This document shows positions 35,315-43,932 of a stretch of 64,000 nucleotides of DNA, piece by piece. Source of the DNA: Bin80 sp965215475 (lineage in GTDB: Bacteria; Bacteroidota; Rhodothermia; Rhodothermales; Bin80); assembly GCA_965215475.1 (NCBI GenBank), contig OZ244061.1, forward strand, positions 1 to 64,000. The letters are read 5' to 3'. A program made the translations under genes and the position numbers. Every line of letters starts with the position of its first letter. The stretch's first letter is position 1. The notes under the pieces are model-generated. The model was not told the DNA's origin. It saw nothing but the letters and a program-made list of their open reading frames with translations, and did no database searches.

Positions 35315-38300
35315 CTATCCCGTTTGTGGCCAGAGATAGACGAGTCCAACCGGATCCACACGAGTAACATGGACCGTATAGATCTCATCAATTCGGCGCG
35401 GCTCACGATCCAACTCTTGTTCAATATTGCGTAGGCGAGATTTCCATGCACGGCGATCAGCTTCGCGCTGATGTCGTTCCCCGTCGTTAAAATCAAGCAT
35501 CGGCAGTTCATCATACTTCCGCACGGCCTTGGCAATCCTCTTCTGCTGACTCTCCAGCAATGTAATCATGCTGCGCTTTTCCTCTTTCGACCGCTTAAAG
35601 AGACGGTTCTTCACGTCCTCAGCAAGATTCTCTGCACGCTGATCCAAATGAGGCAGAAGGGATTTAATGTCTACTTTCGCAGAAGTTTTAAGGCGTTGTT
35701 CAACCTGATCGGGAATCTGGTCGTGGTCCGCTTCGCTGAGTGCTTGCTGTAGAGAGTGCAAGGTTGTTTGTTCACCCGATTTTCCGTAGGGAACGAGTGG
35801 GCCTTGGCGGCTCGCGGGATCAATCCACCGCGCGGTGACCGGCACGATTTCCTCGTGTAGACGGGTGGCTCCAGGGCCATAAATAGCAAGTCGGCCCAAA
35901 AGAACGACCCGTGGAATTGCATCCGAAGCAACGGTCAGGCAAGCCTTGGATAATTCATGATGGATCAATCCCTGTGCAGAAAATCGACCAAGCAATCGTT
36001 TTACCAGGCGATGCTCAAGATGAAGTTGTACAACCTTTTCTCCTAGTGCTCCCGGATCCTGAAATGTGATCTCCCGAATAGGGGCTCTGCGCCGCCATTC
36101 ACCAAAGTTTTCTCCTCTTTCCTTACGTTCTCGAAGGGTATCTAGTGTTGTTGTCCAGTCCGGGTTATTTGCAAGATCATCCGCCGGGAATAAATAACGG
36201 GGATGTTGATGATCATTGCTGTCTTTTTCTTTGATTCCAGAAGCATTCGCAAGCTTCAGACTCATGGACAATGCCTGGTGAAGCTTGGTGGGAGTCAGGT
36301 CAATATATCTACGTGAATACTCTAATCCATTACGAAGTTTTTCGATTTCACTCCGCAGGTCGGTTTGACGGTTACTAGCCCCTTCCAGTTCATCATCAAT
36401 CGTCTGCTGCTTTGCATCCGCAGATAGATTCTGAATATCGTCTTTAAGTAGATCTAGATTATCATAACGTATGCCCTCTCGGGTAATCTTTGTTGCAATA
36501 CGATCTTCCAGGACTTTCGCTGCACTCCCGAGCTCTTCATGGATGCGTTGGACTTTATGAATAAGAACTTCCAAAACACGATCTTCGGATCGTTGTCGAA
36601 AAATGAAGTAGCGGCAAAACACATCCTTTGCCGGCTGAAGCTTCCGATCAATACGCCCGTTACGCTGATCAAGCCGACTCGGATTCCAAGGCAGATCAAA
36701 ATGAAACAGGTCATAACAGTGACGTTGCAAATTAATCCCCTCTCTCGCAGCATCAGTAGCGATCAGGATTCGAAGTGGGTGATCGCTAGGTTCCTCATTG
36801 AAAGTTTTTTTGATTTTTTCTCGTTTATTTCGGGGTGTACTCCCTGTAAAGACGGCAATTCGGCGGTTTGCTTTATCGGAATGCTTGATTGCTTCTTCTA
36901 GGTGACCCTGGAGCCATCGGCGCGTGTCTTCATATTCGGTAAAGATGAGAAGGCGGCGCTCATTCCATTGCGGATGATCCATCGTCGAGAGACCTGAGCA
37001 CATATGCTCCTCAATCCATTGGATGATGATACGAACACGTTCGTCTGCGTTGTACCGCCTAGTTTCCGCAACCTGGATCATTTGATCAATCAGAGAGAGT
37101 TCATGCCTCAGGGCAATGCGTGTTTTTTCTTGGCTCGCATCCGTTGACACAGTAGTTGCCTGAGTCATTCGATCATGAAAACCTGGCTCATGTTGAGCTT
37201 CTTGTTGATCAAGGTTGTTTTCTTGACCGATCCACTCTTCATCAAACTCCTCCCCGGTGGTCAATCGTTCTAGTTTTTTTCGATCGGGTTTTGAAATCTC
37301 AGAAGGCGGGGTAGAGTTCACAAGTGCCTTTTCTACGCTCTTTCGGTGCTCGATCAAGGTCCTGGTAAATGCTTCAATGGATGAAAGCAGACGTTTTTGA
37401 AGCCCACCAATCACTAGGGCTCCCGCGATCTGCCTGAATTTTGTCTCCTTACTGAGGCGTTTTTCTCGCTCAAGGCGGTAATCATTAAGCATTTTGGGGA
37501 GCACGAGCTCAGGAGCATCCGGTGGTAGGTTGTCAATGACAGTGGGGATTACGTTGCGACGTGGGAATCCACCTTCAAGCTCTCGGATGTCCGACTTTAA
37601 CCTTCGAATTAGAACTTCATTTAGATGTGTTTTGAGTACCCGAACACCACGGCAAAATCGTTGTGGATCAAGGATTTCCAAAAGGGCAGAAAAACTATTT
37701 GAATGCCCATTATGAGGAGTTGCAGATAAAAACAGACGATGCTCGAACCTAGGGGAAATATCTCGGATCGCACGAGTGATTTTTGAATCAATTGCATAGC
37801 GGCTACTACTTGCTGGTGCTACGTGGTGTGCTTCATCGAGAATTAAAAGCGATTGCGGCGCAAATTCTCCAAGCCAGTCACGTAGTCCTGATACATAGGT
37901 CTCGTCAATGAGCAATCGGTGGGAAACCAGAAAATATGAATGCGTGGTCCAGGGGTTGACAGAAAATCCTCGTTCTCTTCGCATCCGAGTCAGATATGCT
38001 CGGTCGAGGATCATAAACCTCAGTCCGAAACGAGCTTCCATCTCATCTTGCCACTGATCCAACATTGCAGGTGGACAAGCAACGACAATACGATCAATTC
38101 GGCGTCGTAACAGAAGTTCGCGGGCAATTAAGCCAGCCTCAATGGTTTTCCCCAAACCCACATCGTCTGCAATAAACAGGTTCACGCGAGGCAACTTGAG
38201 TGCCTTCCTCAGTGGTTCAAGCTGGTAGGCATCAATCCGAATACCAGCGCGGAATGGAGCTTGGAATAGATTGGGATCAGTCGCCGTCACACAGTTCCAT

Positions 38301-38569
38301 GACAGAGTGCGAAGATAAGCTGTAAAGACATCTGGATCATCAAATTCCTTTTCTGCTACTTTAGACCAACCATCATCCTCCAGAATCTGTGCATCCAATT
38401 CATGCTCCCATAACACGGACAGAGAATCTCCCTGCGCATCATCGTCTAGGCAGGATAGGTCCACAAGTGTTGCATCACCTGGCGATACAGGTGAAACAAC
38501 TTTCTCGACCAGATATCGACGCTGACGTACATGTGCAACCCGTCTAGGTTTAGGGTAGGTGGATGTCAT
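35315..38569 (-). CDS. drmD: DISARM SNF2-like helicase DrmD
   Basis: 1,084 residues. SNF2/Rad54-type ATPase specific to class 1 DISARM. Walker A NLFIADDVGLGKTIEAG near residues 130-146, Walker B LLILDEAHHVAP near 240, motif III SATPHNGHSNSF, helicase-C motifs ATDAAREGINLQ and PSRLDQRNGRIDRK near 620-650. A long C-terminal region follows with charged coiled-coil stretches (LESQQKRIAKAVRKYDEL). First gene of the DISARM operon, ATG 38569, preceded by a 535-base intergenic region shared with a divergent AlbA_2 gene. Confidence 0.95.
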   Translation of the reverse strand: MTSTYPKPRRVAHVRQRRYLVEKVVSPVSPGDATLVDLSCLDDDAQGDSLSVLWEHELDAQILEDDGWSKVAEKEFDDPDVFTAYLRTLSWNCVTATDPNLFQAPFRAGIRIDAYQLEPLRKALKLPRVNLFIADDVGLGKTIEAGLIARELLLRRRIDRIVVACPPAMLDQWQDEMEARFGLRFMILDRAYLTRMRRERGFSVNPWTTHSYFLVSHRLLIDETYVSGLRDWLGEFAPQSLLILDEAHHVAPASSSRYAIDSKITRAIRDISPRFEHRLFLSATPHNGHSNSFSALLEILDPQRFCRGVRVLKTHLNEVLIRRLKSDIRELEGGFPRRNVIPTVIDNLPPDAPELVLPKMLNDYRLEREKRLSKETKFRQIAGALVIGGLQKRLLSSIEAFTRTLIEHRKSVEKALVNSTPPSEISKPDRKKLERLTTGEEFDEEWIGQENNLDQQEAQHEPGFHDRMTQATTVSTDASQEKTRIALRHELSLIDQMIQVAETRRYNADERVRIIIQWIEEHMCSGLSTMDHPQWNERRLLIFTEYEDTRRWLQGHLEEAIKHSDKANRRIAVFTGSTPRNKREKIKKTFNEEPSDHPLRILIATDAAREGINLQRHCYDLFHFDLPWNPSRLDQRNGRIDRKLQPAKDVFCRYFIFRQRSEDRVLEVLIHKVQRIHEELGSAAKVLEDRIATKITREGIRYDNLDLLKDDIQNLSADAKQQTIDDELEGASNRQTDLRSEIEKLRNGLEYSRRYIDLTPTKLHQALSMSLKLANASGIKEKDSNDHQHPRYLFPADDLANNPDWTTTLDTLRERKERGENFGEWRRRAPIREITFQDPGALGEKVVQLHLEHRLVKRLLGRFSAQGLIHHELSKACLTVASDAIPRVVLLGRLAIYGPGATRLHEEIVPVTARWIDPASRQGPLVPYGKSGEQTTLHSLQQALSEADHDQIPDQVEQRLKTSAKVDIKSLLPHLDQRAENLAEDVKNRLFKRSKEEKRSMITLLESQQKRIAKAVRKYDELPMLDFNDGERHQREADRRAWKSRLRNIEQELDREPRRIDEIYTVHVTRVDPVGLVYLWPQTG

Positions 38570-38700
38570 TTCAGTGAATTACGTGAGCCGGACGCGATAT
38601 AATAATCAGATTGAATATTTCGGGGTGAAATTATATGGGACGGGAATTTACAAAATACAAGGATTCTTTGAATCTTTTGCAGATCCTCTCAGAGGAAAAA

Positions 38701-38713
38701 GGTTTTGCAAGAG
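38701..38713 (+). repeat. Intergenic repeat copy 1 (GGTTTTGCAAGAG)
   Basis: First copy, plus orientation, about 130 bases upstream of drmD. Next to it is a short palindrome TCCTCTCAGAGGA (38684-38696). Confidence 0.6.
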
Positions 38714-38984
38714 TATTTCCATGTATACATCGGTGGTCTTGGCTCGCTGACCGAAATGAGTCTTGAAGTGAGACGGGATCATCTCTGGATGATTAAAATG
38801 GAGCTAATTTGATATCCCAGACTAGCTGCAACACTGCAAGGACATGAACAGGGCCATCTCGCAGGTCAAGAAATCTGTTGCCCCTTAAATTACAGTGAAT
38901 GGCACGTTTGGATGATACATATGGTTGGAAGTAAATCAATTAGGATGTTGTATCGATCTTGATTTTATTTTCATTACAGGGAGG

Positions 38985-38996
38985 CTCTTGCAAAAC
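38985..38996 (-). repeat. Intergenic repeat copy 2, inverted
   Basis: CTCTTGCAAAAC, the exact reverse complement of 12 bases of copy 1. Copies 1 and 2 could be terminal inverted repeats of a 295-bp miniature element, or paired operator sites. Confidence 0.6.
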
Positions 38997-39060
38997 ACTC
39001 TTCCAATCTGTAAATATGCCCCCAACTACTCCCTGAGCGATATTTACTTTCCAATGAAGA

Positions 39061-39072
39061 GGTTTTGCAAGA
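39061..39072 (+). repeat. Intergenic repeat copy 3 (GGTTTTGCAAGA)
   Basis: Third copy, plus orientation, ending 32 bases before the ATG of the AlbA_2 gene. Together with copy 2 it bounds an 88-base imperfect inverted repeat. Confidence 0.6.
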
Positions 39073-39104
39073 AAATCTAGGGTGACTACGAAACAAGATC
39101 AAAC

Positions 39105-40394
39105 ATGGACGCTTTACGTTATATTGAGAGAGATGCCGACAATGTGAACTTTAAAACAATGACCAAGAAAGGCTTGCTTGAAATCATTGGCGACGGTGAG
39201 AATTCTCGTGTTGAATTCAAGCGTGATAGCGTGCAATCAGAGGCCCTTGCCAAAGAAATGTCAGCAATGCTTAACCTCAGTGGGGGGATCATTATCCTGG
39301 GAGTGGAAGATGATGGCCAAATTACAGGATTGACAAGAGACATAAAGATAACAGAAGAATGGGTGATGAATATTGCACGGCAAAATATTCAGCCCTCAAT
39401 GATACCAGTCTTTACTACGACCATAGCAAAAGATAAATTGGTAGGTATTATCGAAGTCCATGCTGACAGCCCCAGTAAACCCTACAAGGCGAAACGAGGA
39501 AAGAATTGGGTGTCCTACATAAGAGTCGGCACGACTTCAAGAGAAGCAACGCGTGAGGAAGAGGGTCGGTTATATCAGACAGCACGGTTAGTTAGATATG
39601 AAACCAAATCTGTACACGATACTGGATTTGAGAGTCTTGATGTCAAAAGGATTGAGAATTATTTCCGCATTGTCCTCAACATGGATGGTGTTCCTGGTCG
39701 CGAAAATACAGGAGAGTGGCGAAAACTCCTTGTGAACTCAGACTTGCTTACCCAGATCAATGGTAATCTTTACGCATCTGTGGCTGGACTTCTCCTCTTT
39801 GGTCAAAACCCCAATCGCCGCTTACCACAGGCAGGCGTCACAGCAGTAAAGTTCCCAGGTGTCGAAAAGGAATATAACACCATAGATGAAGAGCGAATTC
39901 GGGGGCCGCTAACTCCGATCAAATCTGAGGATGACGATACGATTAGCCGGGGAGTGATTGATCGATCAATTGATTTCGTCAAGCGAAATATTGGAAGTGT
40001 CGCATGGATTGATGGAGGAATACGAAGAGTGAAAAAGGATCTCCCTCTAGATGCAGTACGTGAAGCGATTGTCAATGCCGTAACCCACCGAGATTACAGC
40101 AGGGAAGGTACAGATATTGAAATATCAATGTATGCCGATCGACTTGAGATCATTTCCCCAGGAAACCTTCCAAATGGTGTGACCGTGGATAAAATGAAGC
40201 AAGGTGTCGTCAGGGTAGCTCGCAATGAGTTAATGAAGGAAATTCTTCGAGATTACGGGTACATGGAGCATTTTGGCATGGGAGTTCGCAATCGAATTAT
40301 TGGGTTAATGAGAGAACATAATGGAATAGAGCCAGATTTGATTGCAGATGAGGATCGTTTCAAAGTTTGTCTTTGGTTCGGGAAGCGCACCTGA
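39105..40394 (+). CDS. AlbA_2 / HATPase_c_4 RecG-like regulator
   Basis: 429 residues. Schlafen AlbA_2 domain, about 25-150 (SRVEFKRDSVQSEALAKEMS, LNLSGGIIILGVEDDGQI, YIRVGTTSREAT). C-terminal HATPase_c_4-type region (LPLDAVREAIVNAVTHRDYS, RLEIISPGNLPNG, HFGMGVRNRII). Proteins of this layout are annotated as transcriptional regulators or RecG-like ATP-binding proteins. It is divergent from drmD and shares its upstream region, so it is a natural candidate for the regulator of the DISARM operon. Unlike the left-flank homologue it has no C-terminal extension. Confidence 0.85.
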   Translation: MDALRYIERDADNVNFKTMTKKGLLEIIGDGENSRVEFKRDSVQSEALAKEMSAMLNLSGGIIILGVEDDGQITGLTRDIKITEEWVMNIARQNIQPSMIPVFTTTIAKDKLVGIIEVHADSPSKPYKAKRGKNWVSYIRVGTTSREATREEEGRLYQTARLVRYETKSVHDTGFESLDVKRIENYFRIVLNMDGVPGRENTGEWRKLLVNSDLLTQINGNLYASVAGLLLFGQNPNRRLPQAGVTAVKFPGVEKEYNTIDEERIRGPLTPIKSEDDDTISRGVIDRSIDFVKRNIGSVAWIDGGIRRVKKDLPLDAVREAIVNAVTHRDYSREGTDIEISMYADRLEIISPGNLPNGVTVDKMKQGVVRVARNELMKEILRDYGYMEHFGMGVRNRIIGLMREHNGIEPDLIADEDRFKVCLWFGKRT

Positions 40395-40956
40395 TTTATA
40401 GGCTAGGCCTTGGCTACTGGTGATATTGCACCCTTGAATTTGAACGTAGGACGAAAATCTATGCAATATATTCCGTACCGGGCAGGTATCTCTGAAAATG
40501 GTGAATAATTTGTTGCCATGCACACAACGATAACACTTCAATCACGTTGCACCATTCAATCGGATCCCTCCATCCATATTTATTTGATGGGTATTTTCAT
40601 AATCTTGCAATAACGGCATTGATTTGACCTAAAACCCCCCTGTTTTATGGCATCAGACCGAGATTTTTTATTTGATGGTTATTTTCAGAATTTCGCAATA
40701 ACGGCACTGATTATGTCTTTAAATCTCTATTTTTATCCGTAGATAGAGGTTAATTATTTGATGATTATGTTCATCATGCAGTGACTCTATATTCCCCAAT
40801 CATGCGGTGCATGGCCATGTTACATGCTCCCGCATATAGCGATGACATTGGCCATCAGTTGAAACGAGTACTATCTCAGGCTCTGCCTCTGCAAAAGTTG
40901 TAACCGAGCCGATAAAGCGAGAATTTTTACAGACAAAAAACCATTTGTACGGGGGC
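40395..40956. other. Intergenic stretch with degenerate direct repeats
   Basis: 562 bases between convergent genes. No credible gene. The main content is a set of three diverged repeats with a period of about 87 bases, listed separately. No terminator with a T-run stands out. Confidence 0.5.
40580..40785. repeat. Three degenerate direct repeats, period 86-88 bp
   Basis: Copies start with TTATTTGATG at 40580, 40668 and 40754. The first two match at 40 of 45 positions, sharing TTATTTGATGG, TATTTTCA, GCAATAACGGCA and TGATT. The third matches only over its first 20 or so bases. The spacers between them differ. Origin unknown. Confidence 0.6.
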
Positions 40957-42237
40957 CTAAAAACGGACACGAACTCCCAAGGTGGGTTCAAATCGTCTCT
41001 GAACCAAATAATGAGGAACAGGATCAATCGGTTCAAAAGTATACCGGGCTTCTGTGTGAAGAAAAATAGACCCTCTGATACGGAGGTTCGTGGCAAAAAG
41101 GAGTGCACTTTGTTCGGAAAAAGCCGTGAATACATTCCCAAATGTACGCTCTCCCAAGCGATCAACACCAACCTCAAGATCAAAATAGTCTCCTCGTTTC
41201 ATGAATAACCGGAAGTAGAGCTCGCTAAGCCTCTGAGCACCATAATGCCGCCGCCAACTATAGGCAATCCAGAATGTATCTTTGATCTGGAGTTCAAATT
41301 CTGTGAGGAGATCATTCACGCCTCGAGCTTCCTGAAGAGGTAAGCCAACGAAGTCGCCTGCCCCAAGGTTGTCTATGTTTGCTCCACTGCGGATGATACG
41401 ACTCTGAGAATTGTTGACACTAAATAGGGTTCCGATGTAGCCCGGGATAAAATGTCGACTATTATAGAAAGCTCCAACTCTTATTCGAAAACTTAGAATA
41501 TCCAGAAACCCCAAACTCCTTATATCAGCACCAAATGCCAATCCATCCCCGTATCGTGTATACCATGCGTAGCTGACATACGGAGCAAAAACGATACGCC
41601 CGGTTTCAAATAGTTCGCTCTGAAGATCAACACTCCATGCTGTCAAATTGGTAGGATAATGGTTGGCATAGTTAAGTCCCATTTTACTGGTATACGGGAG
41701 ATCAAGACGTGCTCTTGCACCAACCAGGTTGTTGAAGAGAACATCTGCTGTGAAACCACTGAATTCGAAGATCCCCTTGGTCCACGCCAGTTCAGCTCCA
41801 ATCGTTCTTGCATCCCAGGAGACGGATGAACCAAAATAATTGATGATGTGTCCGATTCCCTGACGCATATCGCGAATCGGGCCAATCCGGGCATAACGGT
41901 GACCTGACTGAACGCGGGCATACCGAATGAATCGCAAGAAATCATAGGTCTCGTCCCAGTCAGGAGCATATCGCCCGAGAGGCCCCTGTCTTACACTTCC
42001 GTGTAATCGAATCGTATAAGAATACCTTGCAATGTCCAGATTCAGTAATGCTAGCCCCCTCCATTGTGCTCCAATGAGCGAAACTCCTCCCATGAGGTTT
42101 AACTGTTGATGCGCTTGCCAATGATGCTCTACACGCAGTTCAGACAGCCGGTTCATACTTCCAAATTCACCTTGCGCCAGGCAATCCAATAGAGAGGGTG
42201 GTGCCATCAGAAAGATCAGAATGAAAAGTCGATACAT
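40957..42237 (-). CDS. Outer-membrane beta-barrel protein, function unknown
   Basis: 426 residues with an N-terminal signal peptide (YRLFILIFLMAPPSLLDCLA), then many amphipathic strands rich in aromatic residues and a terminal phenylalanine (GVRVRF), as expected of an outer-membrane barrel. The overall look is like Wzi/porin-type barrels, but I see no specific motif. It is divergent from the LON-domain gene with a 56-base gap. Confidence 0.7.
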   Translation of the reverse strand: MYRLFILIFLMAPPSLLDCLAQGEFGSMNRLSELRVEHHWQAHQQLNLMGGVSLIGAQWRGLALLNLDIARYSYTIRLHGSVRQGPLGRYAPDWDETYDFLRFIRYARVQSGHRYARIGPIRDMRQGIGHIINYFGSSVSWDARTIGAELAWTKGIFEFSGFTADVLFNNLVGARARLDLPYTSKMGLNYANHYPTNLTAWSVDLQSELFETGRIVFAPYVSYAWYTRYGDGLAFGADIRSLGFLDILSFRIRVGAFYNSRHFIPGYIGTLFSVNNSQSRIIRSGANIDNLGAGDFVGLPLQEARGVNDLLTEFELQIKDTFWIAYSWRRHYGAQRLSELYFRLFMKRGDYFDLEVGVDRLGERTFGNVFTAFSEQSALLFATNLRIRGSIFLHTEARYTFEPIDPVPHYLVQRRFEPTLGVRVRF

Positions 42238-42293
42238 GATTCAGTCAACCCTAAAAAGGAAACACACACGCGATACTCTCATACGAACACACT

Positions 42294-42938
42294 ATGAGTG
42301 CGAATAGACCTGACAAACTGGGGCTTTTTGTTCTGGAAACTGTACTGTATCCAGGTGAGCAGAAAAATCTGCATGTGTTTGAGCCGCGCTATAAGGAGAT
42401 GGTTGCGAATTGCATGGCGGAAAAACTGGCATTTGTAATTGTACGCGGCAATGACAGACAGATTAGTGAAATTGGATGTTCTGCACAAATCGAACAGGTG
42501 CTTACACAATATGCCGATGGAAGAGTTGATATTCAGGTTGAGGGAGGTCATCGAGTACAAATTAATCGAATAGATCGCTCCAAGGCATATCAGCAGGGAG
42601 TTGTGGAGTTCTATCAAGATACAACTGAAGCAGTATCTCTGATCAAAAAAGAGCAACTGATTGCGCAGCATATTAAACTTTTGGAAATCGCTGGTCGAAC
42701 GGTAAACCCTCAATACTATCAATCGGAGCATTCCGTCTCCTGGCTCATTGGACGAAATTGTGGCCTGTCTCTGGATCAACGTCAAAGTTTATTGGAAGTG
42801 CAGTCCGAAAATGAGCGAATCGAATTTCTCAGCCAGTATCTCGAAGAGTTGATCCCAAAGGTTGTAGAAAAATGGGAGATTCGTCAAAAGGTCATGTCCA
42901 ATGGACATTTCAAAGACTTTCCTCCCGAAAATAATTAG
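42294..42938 (+). CDS. LON substrate-binding-domain protein
   Basis: 214 residues carrying only the N-terminal substrate-recognition domain of Lon protease (LFVLETVLYPGEQKNLHVFEPRYKEM). The ATPase and protease domains are absent, which is normal for this stand-alone family. Precise role unknown; an adaptor function in proteolysis is often suggested. The next gene begins 5 bases after its stop. Confidence 0.88.
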   Translation: MSANRPDKLGLFVLETVLYPGEQKNLHVFEPRYKEMVANCMAEKLAFVIVRGNDRQISEIGCSAQIEQVLTQYADGRVDIQVEGGHRVQINRIDRSKAYQQGVVEFYQDTTEAVSLIKKEQLIAQHIKLLEIAGRTVNPQYYQSEHSVSWLIGRNCGLSLDQRQSLLEVQSENERIEFLSQYLEELIPKVVEKWEIRQKVMSNGHFKDFPPENN

Positions 42939-42943
42939 AATGA

Positions 42944-43795
42944 ATGCCAAAGATCGGGCCGTATACCTTGCATTCGATTGAATGCGGTCGCTTCAGGCTC
43001 GATGGAGGGGCAATGTTTGGGATTATTCCGAGAGTTCTGTGGGAGCGCCGGATTCCGCCGGATGAGCGTAACCGAATTCAGATGATCATGAGGTCACTGC
43101 TTCTTGAAGGAGATGGGCGCGTCATCCTGATTGACAATGGTGCAGGAAACAAGTATGATCAGCGATTCCGAGATATATATGCATTGGAAGAAGATACACT
43201 GGAAGGTTCTCTAAAAAAGGCAGGGGTTCACGCTGAAGAGATTACAGACGTCATTCTGACTCATTTACATTTTGATCATGCGGGTGGAAGTACCGATCGC
43301 AAGGGGGAGAAAGTTGTTCCCAAATTCATCAACGCCACGTACCATTTGCAAGAGCGTCATCTAAAAGAAGCTAGAAATCCCAATCTTCGTGAACGAGCGT
43401 CATTCTTGGCACATAATTTTGAGCCACTAGCTGCATCCGGACAGCTAAAAACCTATTCTGGAGGGGGGAGTATTTTCCCTGGAGTGGATCTTCTCGTGAT
43501 GAATGGACATACGGCCGGACAGCAGTTGGTTAAGATTACGGGAAAAGAGGGATCTCTTGTATTCTGCGCCGATCTATTGCCAACCGTTCATCATGTACGG
43601 GGTCCCTGGGTGATGGCCTATGATGTTCAACCGCTACTCTCAATGAGAGAAAAGGAAGAGTTCCTTCGGGAGGCACTTCAGGGCGAATGGCAATTATTTT
43701 TTGAGCATGATCCTGAAGTTAACATCGCCAGCATACACGAAACCGAAAAAGGGATGAGCACCTGTATGCATCGACCACTGGCGGAGTTGTTCTGA
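42944..43795 (+). CDS. Metallo-beta-lactamase-fold hydrolase
   Basis: 283 residues. The zinc-binding motif is VILTHLHFDHAGG (HxHxDH, about residues 103-113). A further His lies in MNGHTAGQQLVKI and an Asp in LVFCADLLPTVHH, both fitting metal ligands of the fold; FEHDPEV near the end supplies the last His. The substrate cannot be told. It probably forms a two-gene operon with the LON-domain gene. Confidence 0.88.
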   Translation: MPKIGPYTLHSIECGRFRLDGGAMFGIIPRVLWERRIPPDERNRIQMIMRSLLLEGDGRVILIDNGAGNKYDQRFRDIYALEEDTLEGSLKKAGVHAEEITDVILTHLHFDHAGGSTDRKGEKVVPKFINATYHLQERHLKEARNPNLRERASFLAHNFEPLAASGQLKTYSGGGSIFPGVDLLVMNGHTAGQQLVKITGKEGSLVFCADLLPTVHHVRGPWVMAYDVQPLLSMREKEEFLREALQGEWQLFFEHDPEVNIASIHETEKGMSTCMHRPLAELF

Positions 43796-43932
43796 TTTGG
43801 GGAACACGAAGTAGATGCACGCGTAAACCGGATCACTCACCAAGATTTTTCTTTCTGATTGCCTGAAAAAAAGCTACCCAGTGTACAAGTAGGACGTTAG
43901 TCGCTACGAAATCTATTGCTAATTGACGCATT

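Larger units (their letters stand above)
23337..38569 (-). other. Class 1 DISARM anti-phage locus, interrupted by IS110
   Basis: Five genes in the class 1 DISARM order on one strand: drmD, drmMI, drmA, drmB, drmC. DISARM is a restriction-modification-linked defence system in which a methylase marks host DNA and DrmA/DrmB/DrmC/DrmD act against incoming phage DNA. drmD to drmB are nearly contiguous, with gaps of 3, 12 and 9 bases. An IS110 transposase element sits between drmB and drmC. The methylase gene carries an 8-bp repeat tract that leaves its halves out of frame. Confidence 0.9.
38570..39104. other. Divergent intergenic region between drmD and the AlbA_2 gene
   Basis: 535 bases holding the promoters of both the DISARM operon and the AlbA_2/HATPase gene. 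It is AT-rich and without a credible gene. It contains three copies of a 12-base sequence, listed separately. Between the second and third copies, GTAAATAT (about 39010) and ATATTTAC (about 39042) form a second, nested inverted repeat. Confidence 0.6.

Noticed and set aside
40580..40785. Degenerate repeats as a CRISPR array
   Set aside because: Only three copies, the third largely decayed, spacing too long, and no cas genes in the window.
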